Assembly (NCBI GenBank): GCA_028284605.1
Contig: JANQRL010000022.1
Span: 1-64,000, forward strand
Source of the DNA: Paracoccaceae bacterium
Lineage (GTDB): Bacteria > Pseudomonadota > Alphaproteobacteria > Rhodobacterales > Rhodobacteraceae
Length of the DNA stretch: 64,000 nt
Direction of reading: 5' to 3'
The first letter of the stretch is position 1, and each line of letters opens with the position of its first letter. Shown here piece by piece: positions 1-10,334 of this stretch. Both the position numbers and the translations under genes were made by a program. Under the pieces are notes generated by a model. It saw only the letters and a list, made by a program, of their open reading frames with translations, made no database searches and was not told where the DNA came from.

Positions 1-16
1 GACCCTTCGAAGGGTC
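1..16. repeat. 16-bp perfect palindrome downstream of tkt
   Basis: GACCCTTC followed by its own complement GAAGGGTC forms a perfect dyad, 13 bp past the transketolase stop codon on the minus strand. It could be a terminator stem or the end of a palindrome cluster like those described at four other places in this window. The window edge cuts off what follows, so no poly-T tract can be checked. Confidence 0.5.
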
Positions 17-29
17 TGCCCCCCCCGGA

Positions 30-2066
30 TCACCCCGCGCGCTTACCCGCCAGCAGGTCGCGCACCGTCTGCGCCACCGCCTCGGCCGTGATGCCGAACT
101 CCTCGAAAAGCACGCCCGCGGGCGCCGAGGCGCCGAAGCCGTGCATCCCGACAAAGCCCGACTTCTCCCGCCTGCCGCGCTCGCCATAGAGCCAGCGGTC
201 CCAGCCGAACCGGATACCGGCCTCGACCGCGACCCGCACCGGGCCGCCGGGCAGGACGCGCTTGCGATAGGGCTCGTCCTGGGCCTCGAAGAACTCCCAG
301 CACGGCATCGAGACGACCCGTGTGCCGATCCCGTCGGCCTCCAGGATGTCGCGGGCGCCCATCGCCACGGAGACCTCGGAGCCTGTGGCCATCAGGATCG
401 CCTGGCGCTTGCCCGCCTCGGCGTCGGCCAGCACATAGGCGCCCTGGGCGGTGAGGTTCTTCATCTTGTGCTCGGTGCGGACCGCCGGCAGGCCCTGGCG
501 GGAGAGCGCCAGCACCGTCGGTGTCGTCTCGGACGTCAGCGCGCATTCCCAGGCTTCGGCCACCTCCACCGCGTCCGCCGGGCGGATCACATTCATGTTG
601 GGCGTGGCCCGCAGCATCGCCAGATGCTCGACGGGCTGGTGCGTCGGGCCGTCCTCGCCGAGGCCGATACTGTCATGGGTCATCACATAGGTCACCGGCA
701 CGCCCATCAGCGCCGAGAGCCGCATGGCGCCCCGGGCGTAATCGGTGAAACACATGAAGGTGCCGCCATAGGGCCGGATGCCGCCATGGAGCGCCATGCC
801 GTTCATCGCCGCCGCCATGCCGTGCTCGCGCACGCCGTAATGCAGGTAGCGCCCGGCCCGGTTCTCGGGGGAGTGGATGCCGAGATCGGAGGTCTTCGTG
901 TTATTCGAGCCGGTGAGATCCGCCGAGCCGCCGACGGTCTCGGTCATCACCGGATTGACCACTTCGAGCACCTTCTCGGAACTGGCCCGGCTGGCGAGTT
1001 TCGGCGCGGTCTCCGCCATCTGCTTCTTCAGCGCGCGGATCGTGGCGGAGAGCTTCTTCGGGGCAGCACCCGTGAAGATGCGGTTGAACTCCGCCTGCCG
1101 CGTGCCGGAGAGCTTCTCGAACCGCGCCGTCCAGTCGGCATGGGCCTCCGCGCCGCGCGCCCCGAACGCCTCCCAGCCGGCTTTCACATCGTCTGGGATC
1201 TCGAAGGGGCCGTAGGGCCAGTCATAAGCCTCCTTGGCGGCGAGGAGCTGCTGCGGGTCGGTGAGCGCGCCGTGGCCCTTCGCCGTGTCCTGGGCGGCAT
1301 GGCCGATGGCGATATGGGTCCTGGCGGCGATCATCGAGGGGCGCGGATCGGCCTTCGCGGCCGTCAGCGCGGCATCGATGGCCTCCGGATCATGGCCGTC
1401 GATCTCCTGCACATGCCAGCCGGAGGCGGCGAAGCGCTCGACCTGATCGGTGCGGTCGGCGAGGCTCACCGGGCCGTCGATGGTGATGCCGTTATGGTCG
1501 AAGACGACGATGAGCCGGGAGAGCTGCTGCATCCCGGCAAGCGCAATGGCCTCCTGGCTCACCCCCTCCATCAGGCAGCCGTCGCCGGCGAAGACGTAAG
1601 TGTGGTGATCGATGATCTTCGCCCCGAACCGGGCCCGCAGGACCTCTTCGGCGATCGCGAAGCCGACGGAATTGGCGATGCCCTGGCCGAGCGGGCCGGT
1701 GGTGGTCTCGATCCCCTCGGCATGGCCGTATTCCGGATGGCCGGCGGTGCGCGACCCCCATTGCCGGAAATCCTTGAGCTGCTGGAGCGGCATCTGCTCA
1801 TAGCCCGTCAGGTGCAGGAGCGCATAGAGCAGCATCGAGCCGTGCCCGTTCGACAGGATGAACCGGTCGCGGTCCGGCCAGTGCGGCGCTTTGGGGTCGA
1901 ATTTCAGATGCTTGCCGAAGAGCACCGTGGCGATGTCGGCCATGCCCATGGGCATCCCGGAATGGCCGGAATTGGCCGCGGCCACCGCGTCGAGCGCGAG
2001 GCAGCGGATCGCGCATGAGAGGCGCCAGTGATCGGGATGAGCGGCGCGCAGGTCTGCAATGTCCAA
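30..2066 (-). CDS. tkt: Transketolase
   Basis: Thiamine-diphosphate enzyme of the pentose phosphate and Calvin-type carbon rearrangements. It moves two-carbon ketol units between sugar phosphates in the cytoplasm. The 678 residues are normal for the family. The N-terminal half shows the substrate and cofactor histidines (H35 in NSGHSG, H75 in SNGHG, H110) and the ThDP/Mg motif GDG at 161-163 followed by LMEG. The pyrimidine domain carries [13 protein letters not shown], and the C-terminal domain follows. The start gives the expected short N-terminus. It is divergent from the zapA pair, an arrangement common in Rhodobacterales, where gap often follows tkt; that side lies outside the window. 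Confidence 0.97.
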   Translation of the reverse strand: MDIADLRAAHPDHWRLSCAIRCLALDAVAAANSGHSGMPMGMADIATVLFGKHLKFDPKAPHWPDRDRFILSNGHGSMLLYALLHLTGYEQMPLQQLKDFRQWGSRTAGHPEYGHAEGIETTTGPLGQGIANSVGFAIAEEVLRARFGAKIIDHHTYVFAGDGCLMEGVSQEAIALAGMQQLSRLIVVFDHNGITIDGPVSLADRTDQVERFAASGWHVQEIDGHDPEAIDAALTAAKADPRPSMIAARTHIAIGHAAQDTAKGHGALTDPQQLLAAKEAYDWPYGPFEIPDDVKAGWEAFGARGAEAHADWTARFEKLSGTRQAEFNRIFTGAAPKKLSATIRALKKQMAETAPKLASRASSEKVLEVVNPVMTETVGGSADLTGSNNTKTSDLGIHSPENRAGRYLHYGVREHGMAAAMNGMALHGGIRPYGGTFMCFTDYARGAMRLSALMGVPVTYVMTHDSIGLGEDGPTHQPVEHLAMLRATPNMNVIRPADAVEVAEAWECALTSETTPTVLALSRQGLPAVRTEHKMKNLTAQGAYVLADAEAGKRQAILMATGSEVSVAMGARDILEADGIGTRVVSMPCWEFFEAQDEPYRKRVLPGGPVRVAVEAGIRFGWDRWLYGERGRREKSGFVGMHGFGASAPAGVLFEEFGITAEAVAQTVRDLLAGKRAG

Positions 2067-2311
2067 GGGAAGGCTCCTTAACGGGCGGATCGACGGGTCC
2101 CGGCGTCATATCAGCCGCAGGTCCGAGATCAAGCGTGGGTCCTAAGCCCTTTTGGAGCAAGGAAAGGGCCGAATTGCCGTCCTCTGGCGAAAGGCATAGC
2201 ATCCTGAGCCATAAGCCGCGATTCGGACGTCTGACGCGCCGAGGCAACCCTTGGGGCAGAGGGCGCGGCCTGTGAGGCGCGTGACGGGCGAAGGACCGGC
2301 AGGAGGGGCAG

Positions 2312-2815
2312 ATGGACGATATCGCCGAACTGGAAACGAGGATCACCGGGGCGCTTGACCGGATCCGGGCCGGGGTGGCGTCGGCGACGGCCGGGCCGGC
2401 CGCGGACGATGTCCGCGCTGCGCTTGCGGAGCGCGAGGCGCGAATCGCTGCACTGGAGACTGCGCTCGATGACGAAAGGACGGCCAACGCCCAACTCGCC
2501 GAACGGGTCAAGGTGCTGAAGGACCGCCAGGACGACACGATCGAGCGCCAGCGTGCGACGCTCGACGGCCAACGGACCAGCATGGCGGACATGCAGGCCG
2601 CGCTCGATCGTCTGCGCGAGGCCGAAGCGGAGCAGCGCGCAACCAATGCGCGGCTGCGCGAGGCGCTGACGCAACAGACCGCGGAGCCCGAGCTGATCAA
2701 TCGCGCGGCGGAGGCGGAGCTCGAATCCCTGCGTGCGACCCGGGCAGCCGACGCCGCGGATGCCGCCGCGATCATCGCCGAGCTGAAGCTGTTGATAGCC
2801 GAGGAGGCCGAGTGA
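2312..2815 (+). CDS. Coiled-coil protein upstream of zapA (ZauP-like candidate)
   Basis: A 167-residue, strongly charged and Ala/Glu/Arg-rich protein. From about residue 40 to 130 it is almost continuously heptad-like (repeated ALAERE, ALETAL, LRE patterns), so a long coiled coil is predicted. It has no signal peptide or membrane segment. Its stop TGA shares one base with the zapA ATG, so the two are translationally coupled. In Caulobacter a coiled-coil protein encoded directly upstream of zapA (ZauP) works with ZapA to focus the Z-ring. Synteny and architecture suggest the same role here, but sequence identity was not tested. A purine-rich GGCAGGAGGGG ribosome site precedes the ATG. Confidence 0.75.
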   Translation: MDDIAELETRITGALDRIRAGVASATAGPAADDVRAALAEREARIAALETALDDERTANAQLAERVKVLKDRQDDTIERQRATLDGQRTSMADMQAALDRLREAEAEQRATNARLREALTQQTAEPELINRAAEAELESLRATRAADAADAAAIIAELKLLIAEEAE

Positions 2816-3282
2816 TGCCGCAGGTCGAGATCACCATCGGGGGCCGGACCTTCGAGGTCGCCTGTCAGGAGGGCGAGGAGCAGTTCCTGCACGCTGCGGC
2901 CGGCATGCTTGATGGCGAGGCGGCGGCGCTGACCGGCCAGATCGGCCGGATGCCGGAGGCGCGGATGCTGCTGATGGCGGGCTTGATGCTGGCCGACAAG
3001 ACCGCGGCGGTGGAGGACAAGCTGCGTGCCGCGGAGGACGCTCTGGCCGAGGCTCAGGCCAAGCTCGAAGCGGCCGCCGAGGCACCGGCACCGGAGCCGC
3101 AGCGCGTCGAGGTCCCGGTGGTGCCGGTGCAGGTCACCGACGCGCTGGCCGAGATCGCGGCGCAGGCCGAGGCCATCGCGGTGGAGGTCGAAGAAAGGGC
3201 TGGCAGTGCCGCGCCCGCCGCCAATCCGCCGACGGACGATCCCTGGGGCGAGTTGCCTGAGATGAGTGTCGACCGGAGCTAG
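2815..3282 (+). CDS. zapA: Cell division protein ZapA
   Basis: FtsZ-ring associated protein that bundles FtsZ filaments. The N-terminal ZapA fold is recognisable: VEITIGGRTFEVAC at residues 3-16, then the helix with RMLLMAGLMLADK around 49-61, then a coiled-coil dimerisation helix to about 90. The 155-residue protein is longer than typical ZapA (about 100) because of an Ala/Pro/Glu-rich C-terminal tail ending in DDPWGELPEMSVDRS, as in other Rhodobacterales. The ATG at 2815 was chosen because it overlaps the upstream stop by one base. A GTG three bases earlier is also possible. Confidence 0.88.
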   Translation: MPQVEITIGGRTFEVACQEGEEQFLHAAAGMLDGEAAALTGQIGRMPEARMLLMAGLMLADKTAAVEDKLRAAEDALAEAQAKLEAAAEAPAPEPQRVEVPVVPVQVTDALAEIAAQAEAIAVEVEERAGSAAPAANPPTDDPWGELPEMSVDRS

Positions 3283-3317
3283 GGCCTGCCGTTGTCGCCG
3301 CAGCACTCTGACGGACC

Positions 3318-3362
3318 CTGATTCTCGCGAAGATCAGCCCCGAGTTTTCGTCGAAAACTCGG
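3318..3362. repeat. Palindrome pair, TTTTCG family (cluster A)
   Basis: Two adjacent dyads lie between the convergent zapA and grxD genes. The first (3318-3337) runs CTGAT...ATCAG around TCGCGA with two mismatches. The second (3340-3362) has perfect 11-nt arms, CCGAGTTTTCG and its complement, around a single central T. The same ordered pair occurs twice more at 34324-34455. A role as bidirectional terminator or protein-binding site is inference; no poly-T tract follows either arm. Confidence 0.85.
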
Positions 3363-3430
3363 CGTCCCGGCGCCGTCATGCAGAGGTCTCAGGTCGTGGC
3401 CCGTGCGACCCGGAGCGGGTGAGGCCGGGT

Positions 3431-3790
3431 TCAGCCGTTATGCTCGCGAATCCGCTTGGCGGCGTCCCTGTCGTAGGTCACCCCGTTGTCGTCGAAGAGC
3501 TGGTCAAGCTCCGCCGAGAGCGTCATTTCGGTGATGATGTCGCAGCCGCCAACGAATTCGCCCTTGACGTAGAGCTGTGGGATCGTCGGCCAGTCGGAGT
3601 AATCCTTGATCCCCTGCCGGATCGCGTCGTCGGCGAGCACGTTCACATCGGCATAGTCGACGCCCATATAGTTCAGCACCCCGGCCACGCGGGAGGAGAA
3701 CCCGCATTGCGGCATCGATTTGGTGCCCTTCATGAAGAGCACGACGTCATTGGCGGTGACGGTGTCCTTGATCTGGTCTTCAGCGGTCAT
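3431..3790 (-). CDS. grxD: Monothiol CGFS glutaredoxin, Grx4 family
   Basis: Cytoplasmic iron-sulfur cluster carrier of the CGFS class. The 119-residue protein has the diagnostic motif at C29-G30-F31-S32 preceded by KGTKSMPQ, then the TVP-equivalent [20 protein letters not shown] that binds glutathione. Start chosen at the ATG giving [10 protein letters not shown] longer in-frame extension upstream is low-complexity Pro/Ser and not family-like. Family members pass [2Fe-2S] clusters together with BolA proteins, and a bolA gene lies just upstream in the same orientation (120 bp gap), so the two are probably co-transcribed and act as partners. Confidence 0.95.
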   Translation of the reverse strand: MTAEDQIKDTVTANDVVLFMKGTKSMPQCGFSSRVAGVLNYMGVDYADVNVLADDAIRQGIKDYSDWPTIPQLYVKGEFVGGCDIITEMTLSAELDQLFDDNGVTYDRDAAKRIREHNG

Positions 3791-3910
3791 GTTTGGGTCT
3801 CCGGCGGAACGGGGCGGCGAGATTGCCGCGAATGGAACGGAAGAGAAGGGCGAAGGGGCCGAGAAGGGCGATGGCAAGGCCATTGACGAAGGGGCGGCTT
3901 ACCGCACGCA

Positions 3911-4147
3911 TCAGTCCGGCGCCCGGGTCGTCAATGCCAGCGCGTGGAGCTCGCCCGCGGGGCCGTCCATCTTACCCTTGAGGGCGGCATAGACGGCGCG
4001 CTGCTGCTGCACCCGGTTCTTGCCGCGAAAGCTTTCGTCCACCACCAGCGCGGACATATGCACACCATCGTCCCCGCCGACCTCGATCCGGGCGTCGGGG
4101 AAGGTCTCGCGCAGGAGGCTCTCGATCTCATGGGCCTGCATTGGCAT
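3911..4147 (-). CDS. bolA: BolA family protein (IbaG/YrbA-like)
   Basis: A 78-residue BolA-fold protein with FRGKNRVQQQRAVYAAL and the C-terminal conserved GELHALAL containing the cluster-ligand histidine. The QQ preceding the RAVY segment resembles the short IbaG/YrbA subgroup rather than classical BolA. It pairs with CGFS glutaredoxins to hold a shared [2Fe-2S] cluster, which fits the adjacent grxD. The start MPMQAHEIESLL matches the family. An in-frame extension of 19 codons exists but has no similarity I recognise. It is divergent from the MerR regulator at 4256. Confidence 0.92.
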   Translation of the reverse strand: MPMQAHEIESLLRETFPDARIEVGGDDGVHMSALVVDESFRGKNRVQQQRAVYAALKGKMDGPAGELHALALTTRAPD

Positions 4148-4255
4148 CGGGGTTCGGTCCTTGTCCTTTGGCAAAGGTGTAATCCCGGGTGAGCTTTTGT
4201 TCAAGGTGAGGCGGGGCCTTGACCCTCACGCAGCGTCAGGCCCGATGAGGGCGCC

Positions 4256-5026
4256 ATGACTGAGCGAATCGAGGAATATACGGTCGGCGAACTGGCGCGG
4301 CTGGCGGGGGTCAGTATCCGCACGCTGCACCATTACCATGCCATCGGCCTGCTGCCGCCGGCGGCGGTGGCGGCGAACGGCTACCGGCTCTATCGCCGCC
4401 CACAGGCGGAGCGGTTGCAGGACATCCTGTTCTACCGCGAGGCCGGGATGGATCTGGCGGAGATCGCGGCCCTTCTGGCCGAAGGGGGCCTGCGGCTTGA
4501 CCGGCTCACGCGGCACCGGGCGCGGCTCGCCGCCTCCCGCGCCGCGCTGGACCGCACGATCGTCACCCTCGACCGCACGATTGCCGCCCTGAAAGGAGAT
4601 CAGATCATGGCGACCGAAGACCTTTATGCACCCTTCCCGCCGGAGAAACAGGCGGAGTACGAGGCGTGGCTGATCGAGCGCTACGGGCCCGGCATGGCCG
4701 AGGCCGTGGCCCGGGCAAAGGCCGCTCAGGCGGTCGATCCCGTGGAGTTTTCCGGCGAAGCGGTGGCGGAGCTGCGGGAGATTGAGGCGGCGCTCGTTGC
4801 CGCGATGGAGGAGGGGATCGAGGGGGCGGCGCTGGCCCCGCTGCTCGACCGGCACCGGGCCTGGGTCGCGGGGATGTGGGGCGCAGAGTGCGCGCCGGAC
4901 GCCTATGCCGGCCTGGCTGATCTCTACCTCGGCCATCCCGATTTTTTGGCGCGCTACGAGGCGCTCGGCGAAGGGTTCAGCGCCTGGCTGCCGGCGGCGA
5001 TGAAGGGCTACGCGGCCGGGTCCTAG
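4256..5026 (+). CDS. MerR family regulator with TipAS effector domain
   Basis: 256 residues. The N-terminal winged helix is MerR type: YTVGELARLAGVSIRTLHHYHAIGLL, with NGYRLYRRPQAERL (about residues 8-55). A long linker helix follows, with DRTIVTLDRTIAALKGD near 100-118. The C-terminal part from about 125 resembles TipAS antibiotic-recognition domains (YAPFPPEKQAEYEAWLIERYG and the following all-helical region). TipAL-type proteins activate promoters on binding thiopeptide-like or other bulky ligands and usually autoregulate. The gene stands alone between bolA and purL with no obvious transporter target, so its regulon is unknown. Confidence 0.88.
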   Translation: MTERIEEYTVGELARLAGVSIRTLHHYHAIGLLPPAAVAANGYRLYRRPQAERLQDILFYREAGMDLAEIAALLAEGGLRLDRLTRHRARLAASRAALDRTIVTLDRTIAALKGDQIMATEDLYAPFPPEKQAEYEAWLIERYGPGMAEAVARAKAAQAVDPVEFSGEAVAELREIEAALVAAMEEGIEGAALAPLLDRHRAWVAGMWGAECAPDAYAGLADLYLGHPDFLARYEALGEGFSAWLPAAMKGYAAGS

Positions 5027-5031
5027 GGTCA

Positions 5032-5103
5032 CGCGCAGACACGGCCCGTCGACTGGCCGTGTCTGCGCGCTTGCGCAAGCGCGCCCCGCGCCGCGTCGAC
5101 GCG
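5032..5103. repeat. Three tandem palindromes, GTCGAC family (cluster B)
   Basis: Between convergent merR and purL. (1) 15-nt perfect arms at 5032-5046 and 5055-5069 around the 8-nt loop CGTCGACT. (2) A 20-bp perfect palindrome at 5065-5084 centred on GCGC, overlapping the first. (3) A 12-bp perfect palindrome CGCGTCGACGCG at 5092-5103. The element shares GTCGAC-centred dyads with cluster D at 43161-43251. The first dyad is a strong hairpin, but no T-tract follows on either strand. Confidence 0.88.
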
Positions 5104-5201
5104 CCTTCCGCGGTTCGACAGGGGCCCTGCCTTGCCGGGACGCTTGTCGCTCGGTCACGATCTTCCGCCGCCCCGGCCCTGTCGATCAAGGCCAATATCG
5201 T

Positions 5202-7385
<2,184 letters not shown>

Positions 7386-7443
7386 CGATCCCCCCGGATG
7401 GTCCCCGGGTCCATAGGGGATGCCGGGGCAGGGGGCAACGGGG

Positions 7444-8988
7444 CTAGCGGCGCTGGCGCAGGGCGGCGTCGCAGGCCAGAAGCCCGCCCTGCATCGCGCC
7501 GGCATAGCCCCCCGAGACGGTATAGGCAGAGCTGAGATAGAGCCCGTCGAGGGAAGTGACGGCCGAGGGCGGGCGCGAGAGCAGCCGTTCGGGTGTGGGG
7601 CGGAAGCCGTAGACCGATCCGCCCGGCGTGCCCATCCGGGTTTGCATGGTGCGGCTCGTGGCCATTTCAGAGGCGGTCACGGCGGCGGCGAGACCCGGGA
7701 AATGGCGGTCGGCATCGGCGATGAGCGCCTCGGTCCAGGCGTGCCGCCGCGCCTTCTCCGCCGCTTCGTCGAGCCCGTCCCACCAGCTCAGCCGGTCGAT
7801 CCCGGTGATCGAGACCAGATAGGGGTCGTCCGGCTGCCGGAGATGGGCGTCGAGCCGACCGTAATCGGCAATGGAATAGTAGGGGATTGCGCCCGGCGGT
7901 CCGGCAAACCGCGCGGCGATCTCCGGCATCTGATCGAAGCGGGTCATGTCGGGCGGGAAGAGGAAGGTGGAATAGGCCCGGATACCGACCTCCTCGGCCG
8001 GGCGGGAGAGGCCGAGATTGATCGTGAAGAGCGACACGGAGGGTTCGTGGCGGGCATAGGGCTCGAGGAAATCGTCGCGATATGGCTCCGGCAGCATGTC
8101 GGCGAGCAGGTCCGGCGCGGTATTGGCGAAGAGGACCGGGGCCATCGCGACCCTTTCGGTGCCGTCGGCATCGACATAGCGGATTCCGGTCACGGTCTCG
8201 TCCCCGTCGGCAAGCACCTCGGTCACGGTGCAGGACCGCCGCGCCTCGCCGCCCGCCGCGCGCACCTTCTTGACCAGGGCCAGGGTTAGCGCCCGGGAGC
8301 CACCGTCGAAATAGTAGCCGCCGGTTTCGAGGTAGCGCCCCCAGATGCCGCCATAGATCAGGAAGGAGAGCCGCGCCGGATCGTCGTCGAAGTAGCCCAG
8401 CATCGCGCCCATGGCGGTCTTCGCGGCCTCATGGTCACCGAATGCCTTGTCGAGACGGGTCGCCACCGTCTGCCGCAGGTCGCCCAGAAGCTCGAGCACC
8501 CCACCGGAGAGCAGGAAGCTGCCGAGGCCGGCCCAGCCGTGGCTCGACACTTGTTCGAGACCGACAAGGGCCCGGTAGAGCTCCCGCATGTCGCGGAAGA
8601 AGGCCCTGAGCTCCGCATCGGCTTCGGGCAGGGCGGCGCGGAGGGCGGCCTCGGCGGCGTCGAAACCCTTCGGGATCAGGATCGGCGCGGGGAGCGGGCC
8701 GCCGCGGACATCGTAGAACTCTTCCAGTGCTATGGGACGAACCGCATCGGTCAGGCCAAGCCGGGCGAAGGCGCCGGTGGGCGCGTGGACCGTGGCGCCA
8801 TCGACCTCGTGCAGCGATGCCTCCATGGTCAGCGATCCGTGGCGATAGAGCGTCGCCGCCCCGCCGAAATTCGACAGTTTCTCGAGGACCAGGACCCGAT
8901 GCCCGGCGGCGGCATAGCCGGCGGCGGCCGAGAGCCCGCCGAGACCGGAGCCGATCACCACGGCATCCCAGATTTCCGGCTCGGACAT
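7444..8988 (-). CDS. FAD-dependent oxidoreductase, phytoene desaturase/isomerase-like
   Basis: 514 residues with an N-terminal dinucleotide-binding fingerprint, [30 protein letters not shown] (about 9-38), and a C-terminal FAD contact [20 protein letters not shown]. The overall layout follows the CrtI/CrtISO and retinol-saturase-like amine oxidase superfamily. No carotenoid or photosynthesis genes are nearby, so the substrate cannot be given; a lipid or polyene-like substrate is only an inference from the family. It is immediately upstream of purL on the same strand. Confidence 0.85.
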   Translation of the reverse strand: MSEPEIWDAVVIGSGLGGLSAAAGYAAAGHRVLVLEKLSNFGGAATLYRHGSLTMEASLHEVDGATVHAPTGAFARLGLTDAVRPIALEEFYDVRGGPLPAPILIPKGFDAAEAALRAALPEADAELRAFFRDMRELYRALVGLEQVSSHGWAGLGSFLLSGGVLELLGDLRQTVATRLDKAFGDHEAAKTAMGAMLGYFDDDPARLSFLIYGGIWGRYLETGGYYFDGGSRALTLALVKKVRAAGGEARRSCTVTEVLADGDETVTGIRYVDADGTERVAMAPVLFANTAPDLLADMLPEPYRDDFLEPYARHEPSVSLFTINLGLSRPAEEVGIRAYSTFLFPPDMTRFDQMPEIAARFAGPPGAIPYYSIADYGRLDAHLRQPDDPYLVSITGIDRLSWWDGLDEAAEKARRHAWTEALIADADRHFPGLAAAVTASEMATSRTMQTRMGTPGGSVYGFRPTPERLLSRPPSAVTSLDGLYLSSAYTVSGGYAGAMQGGLLACDAALRQRR

Positions 8989-9091
8989 GCGGCACTCCCC
9001 TATCGGTGCCGACCGACTCTAGCAGGAAAGGCGACGGGTGGATGACGGTCGGCTGCGGCCCTTGGGCGCGCCAGAGAAATGCTTGGCGGAT

Positions 9092-9117
9092 AAAAAAAGC
9101 CGGGCCAAGGGCCCGGC
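9092..9117 (-). terminator. Rho-independent terminator
   Basis: Read on the minus strand: a 7-bp GC-only stem (GCCGGGC with GCCCGGC) and a 5-nt loop, followed directly by seven Ts. This is the clearest intrinsic terminator in the window. It ends transcripts coming from the LysR gene or from the candidate small RNA just upstream of it. Confidence 0.85.
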
Positions 9118-9167
9118 GAAGTCCAACAGGGAGGTATGAAGGAGAGCCCGAAAGCCCTCAGCTTCAC
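9092..9167 (-). ncRNA. Candidate trans-acting small RNA
   Basis: Minus-strand segment of about 75 nt ending in the strong terminator. Its predicted layout is that of many Hfq-type sRNAs: a 5' hairpin formed by GAAG/CUUC and GAG/CUC steps, a single-stranded stretch with ACCUCCCU (complementary to ribosome binding sites), then the terminator. A weak promoter (TTGATC, 17 nt, TACTTC) would place the 5' end near 9166. The only open frame across the segment has no family-like features. An alternative is that this is just the 3' UTR of the LysR gene. No family assignment is claimed. Confidence 0.4.
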
Positions 9168-9269
9168 CTATCGAAGTAGGCGGCTCAAACTGGACGATCA
9201 AGTCTGTTTCAGTTCGAATCAGGGCAAAGCCGCTATGCGTGCGACACATGGGCCACACTTTGCCGACCC

Positions 9270-10172
9270 TTAGGCCGCGGTTGAGCGGCTGCGCCGGCGG
9301 TGGGCGATGATCTCGTCCTGCACGAAATCACGAAAGGCCGCTATCCTCTTGGATTGACGCAATTCTTCCGGATAGGCGAGGAAGACGGGGACCTCGGCAC
9401 TTTCAACCTCCGGGAGAACGCGAACCAGATTCGGGAAATCCTGCACCACATAATCCGGCAGGATGCCGACGCCGAGATTGTTGGCCACGGCCTGCAAGAC
9501 CCCGAAATAGTTGTTCACCGTCAACAGGCTGGGCAGATCGAGACTCAAGAGGTGCTGGGTCAGCGACGCGCCCGCCGCGACCTGGGTCGCCGAGGGATTC
9601 TGACAGATCAGCCGGTGCCGGCGCAGATCGTCCAATGTCTCTATGGGCGGGCAGCCTTCCAGATAGCCGCGGCCGGCAAAGAGCCGCATCCTGACCGACA
9701 TCAGCCGCTTGCGGATCAGGTCGGCCTGGGACGGCTCCTTCATCCGGATCGCCACATCGGCCTCGCGCATCGGCAGGTCGAGGACCCGTTCCTCCAGCAT
9801 CAGGTCGATCTTAAGATCCGGATATTGCTCATAAAGCTTGGTCAGCCGGGGCGCGAGCCAGAGCGTGCCGAAGCCGATGGTCGTGGTGACCTTCAGTTCG
9901 CCAAAGACCTCCTCCTCGCTGTCGCGGATGCGCGCGGCGGCGGTTTCCAACCTGCGGTTCATCGATTTCGTCGCGTCGAACAGAAGCTCGCCCTGTTCGG
10001 TGAGAATCAGCCCGCGCGCGTGACGGTGGAAGAGCGTGGTGTTCAGGGTCTCCTCAAGGGCCCGGATCTGCCGGCTGACCGCCGACTGGCTGAGATGCAG
10101 GGTCTCTCCGGCGGCGGTGAGAGAGCCGGCATCGGCCACGGCGTGAAAGATTCTGAGCTTGTCCCAGTCCAT
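9270..10172 (-). CDS. LysR family transcriptional regulator
   Basis: 300 residues. The N-terminal winged helix-turn-helix is typical (DKLRIFHAVADAGSLTAAGETLHLSQSAVSRQIRALEE, about 4-41), followed by the periplasmic-binding-like effector domain with FGTLWLAPRLTKLYEQYPDLKIDLML. It is divergent from the indolepyruvate oxidoreductase gene across a 162-bp gap that contains a promoter with a symmetric operator-like dyad, so that gene is the first candidate target. The effector is unknown. Confidence 0.93.
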   Translation of the reverse strand: MDWDKLRIFHAVADAGSLTAAGETLHLSQSAVSRQIRALEETLNTTLFHRHARGLILTEQGELLFDATKSMNRRLETAAARIRDSEEEVFGELKVTTTIGFGTLWLAPRLTKLYEQYPDLKIDLMLEERVLDLPMREADVAIRMKEPSQADLIRKRLMSVRMRLFAGRGYLEGCPPIETLDDLRRHRLICQNPSATQVAAGASLTQHLLSLDLPSLLTVNNYFGVLQAVANNLGVGILPDYVVQDFPNLVRVLPEVESAEVPVFLAYPEELRQSKRIAAFRDFVQDEIIAHRRRSRSTAA

Positions 10173-10269
10173 CTCGGTTCAATCCATCAATTCGTTATCG
10201 CTCACATATTACGAAAGCGACCGGGGCCAAAGGGTCGATGACGATCCTGTGCTCCGAGCGGGAATTTAG

Positions 10270-10298
10270 TTGGTAGGTCAGAATTCATGACCTATAAT
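10270..10298 (+). promoter_or_regulatory. Sigma-70-type promoter with internal dyad
   Basis: TTGGTA at 10270-10275, 17-nt spacer, perfect TATAAT at 10293-10298, 36 nt before the oxidoreductase ATG at 10335. A symmetric site AGGTCA-N7-TGACCT (10275-10293) fills the spacer between the two boxes, the position expected of a repressor or of a regulator acting on spacer geometry. The divergent LysR protein is a candidate ligand, but this was not tested. Confidence 0.6.
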
Positions 10299-10334
10299 GC
10301 CAGGCAGGCATCGGGCCGTCAGGGAGAGGTATGC

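Noticed and set aside
141-2018. 625-codon open frame opposite transketolase
   Set aside because: Lies entirely antisense to a clear tkt gene; composition is His/Arg/Gly-rich as expected from reading high-GC codons in reverse. No motif.
3318-3362. Palindrome clusters as CRISPR repeats
   Set aside because: Repeats are adjacent dyads without unique spacers of constant length, and no cas genes are present.
9019-9258. 79-codon minus-strand frame after the LysR gene
   Set aside because: Runs straight through the strong terminator and has no family-like sequence; a non-coding RNA explains the segment better.
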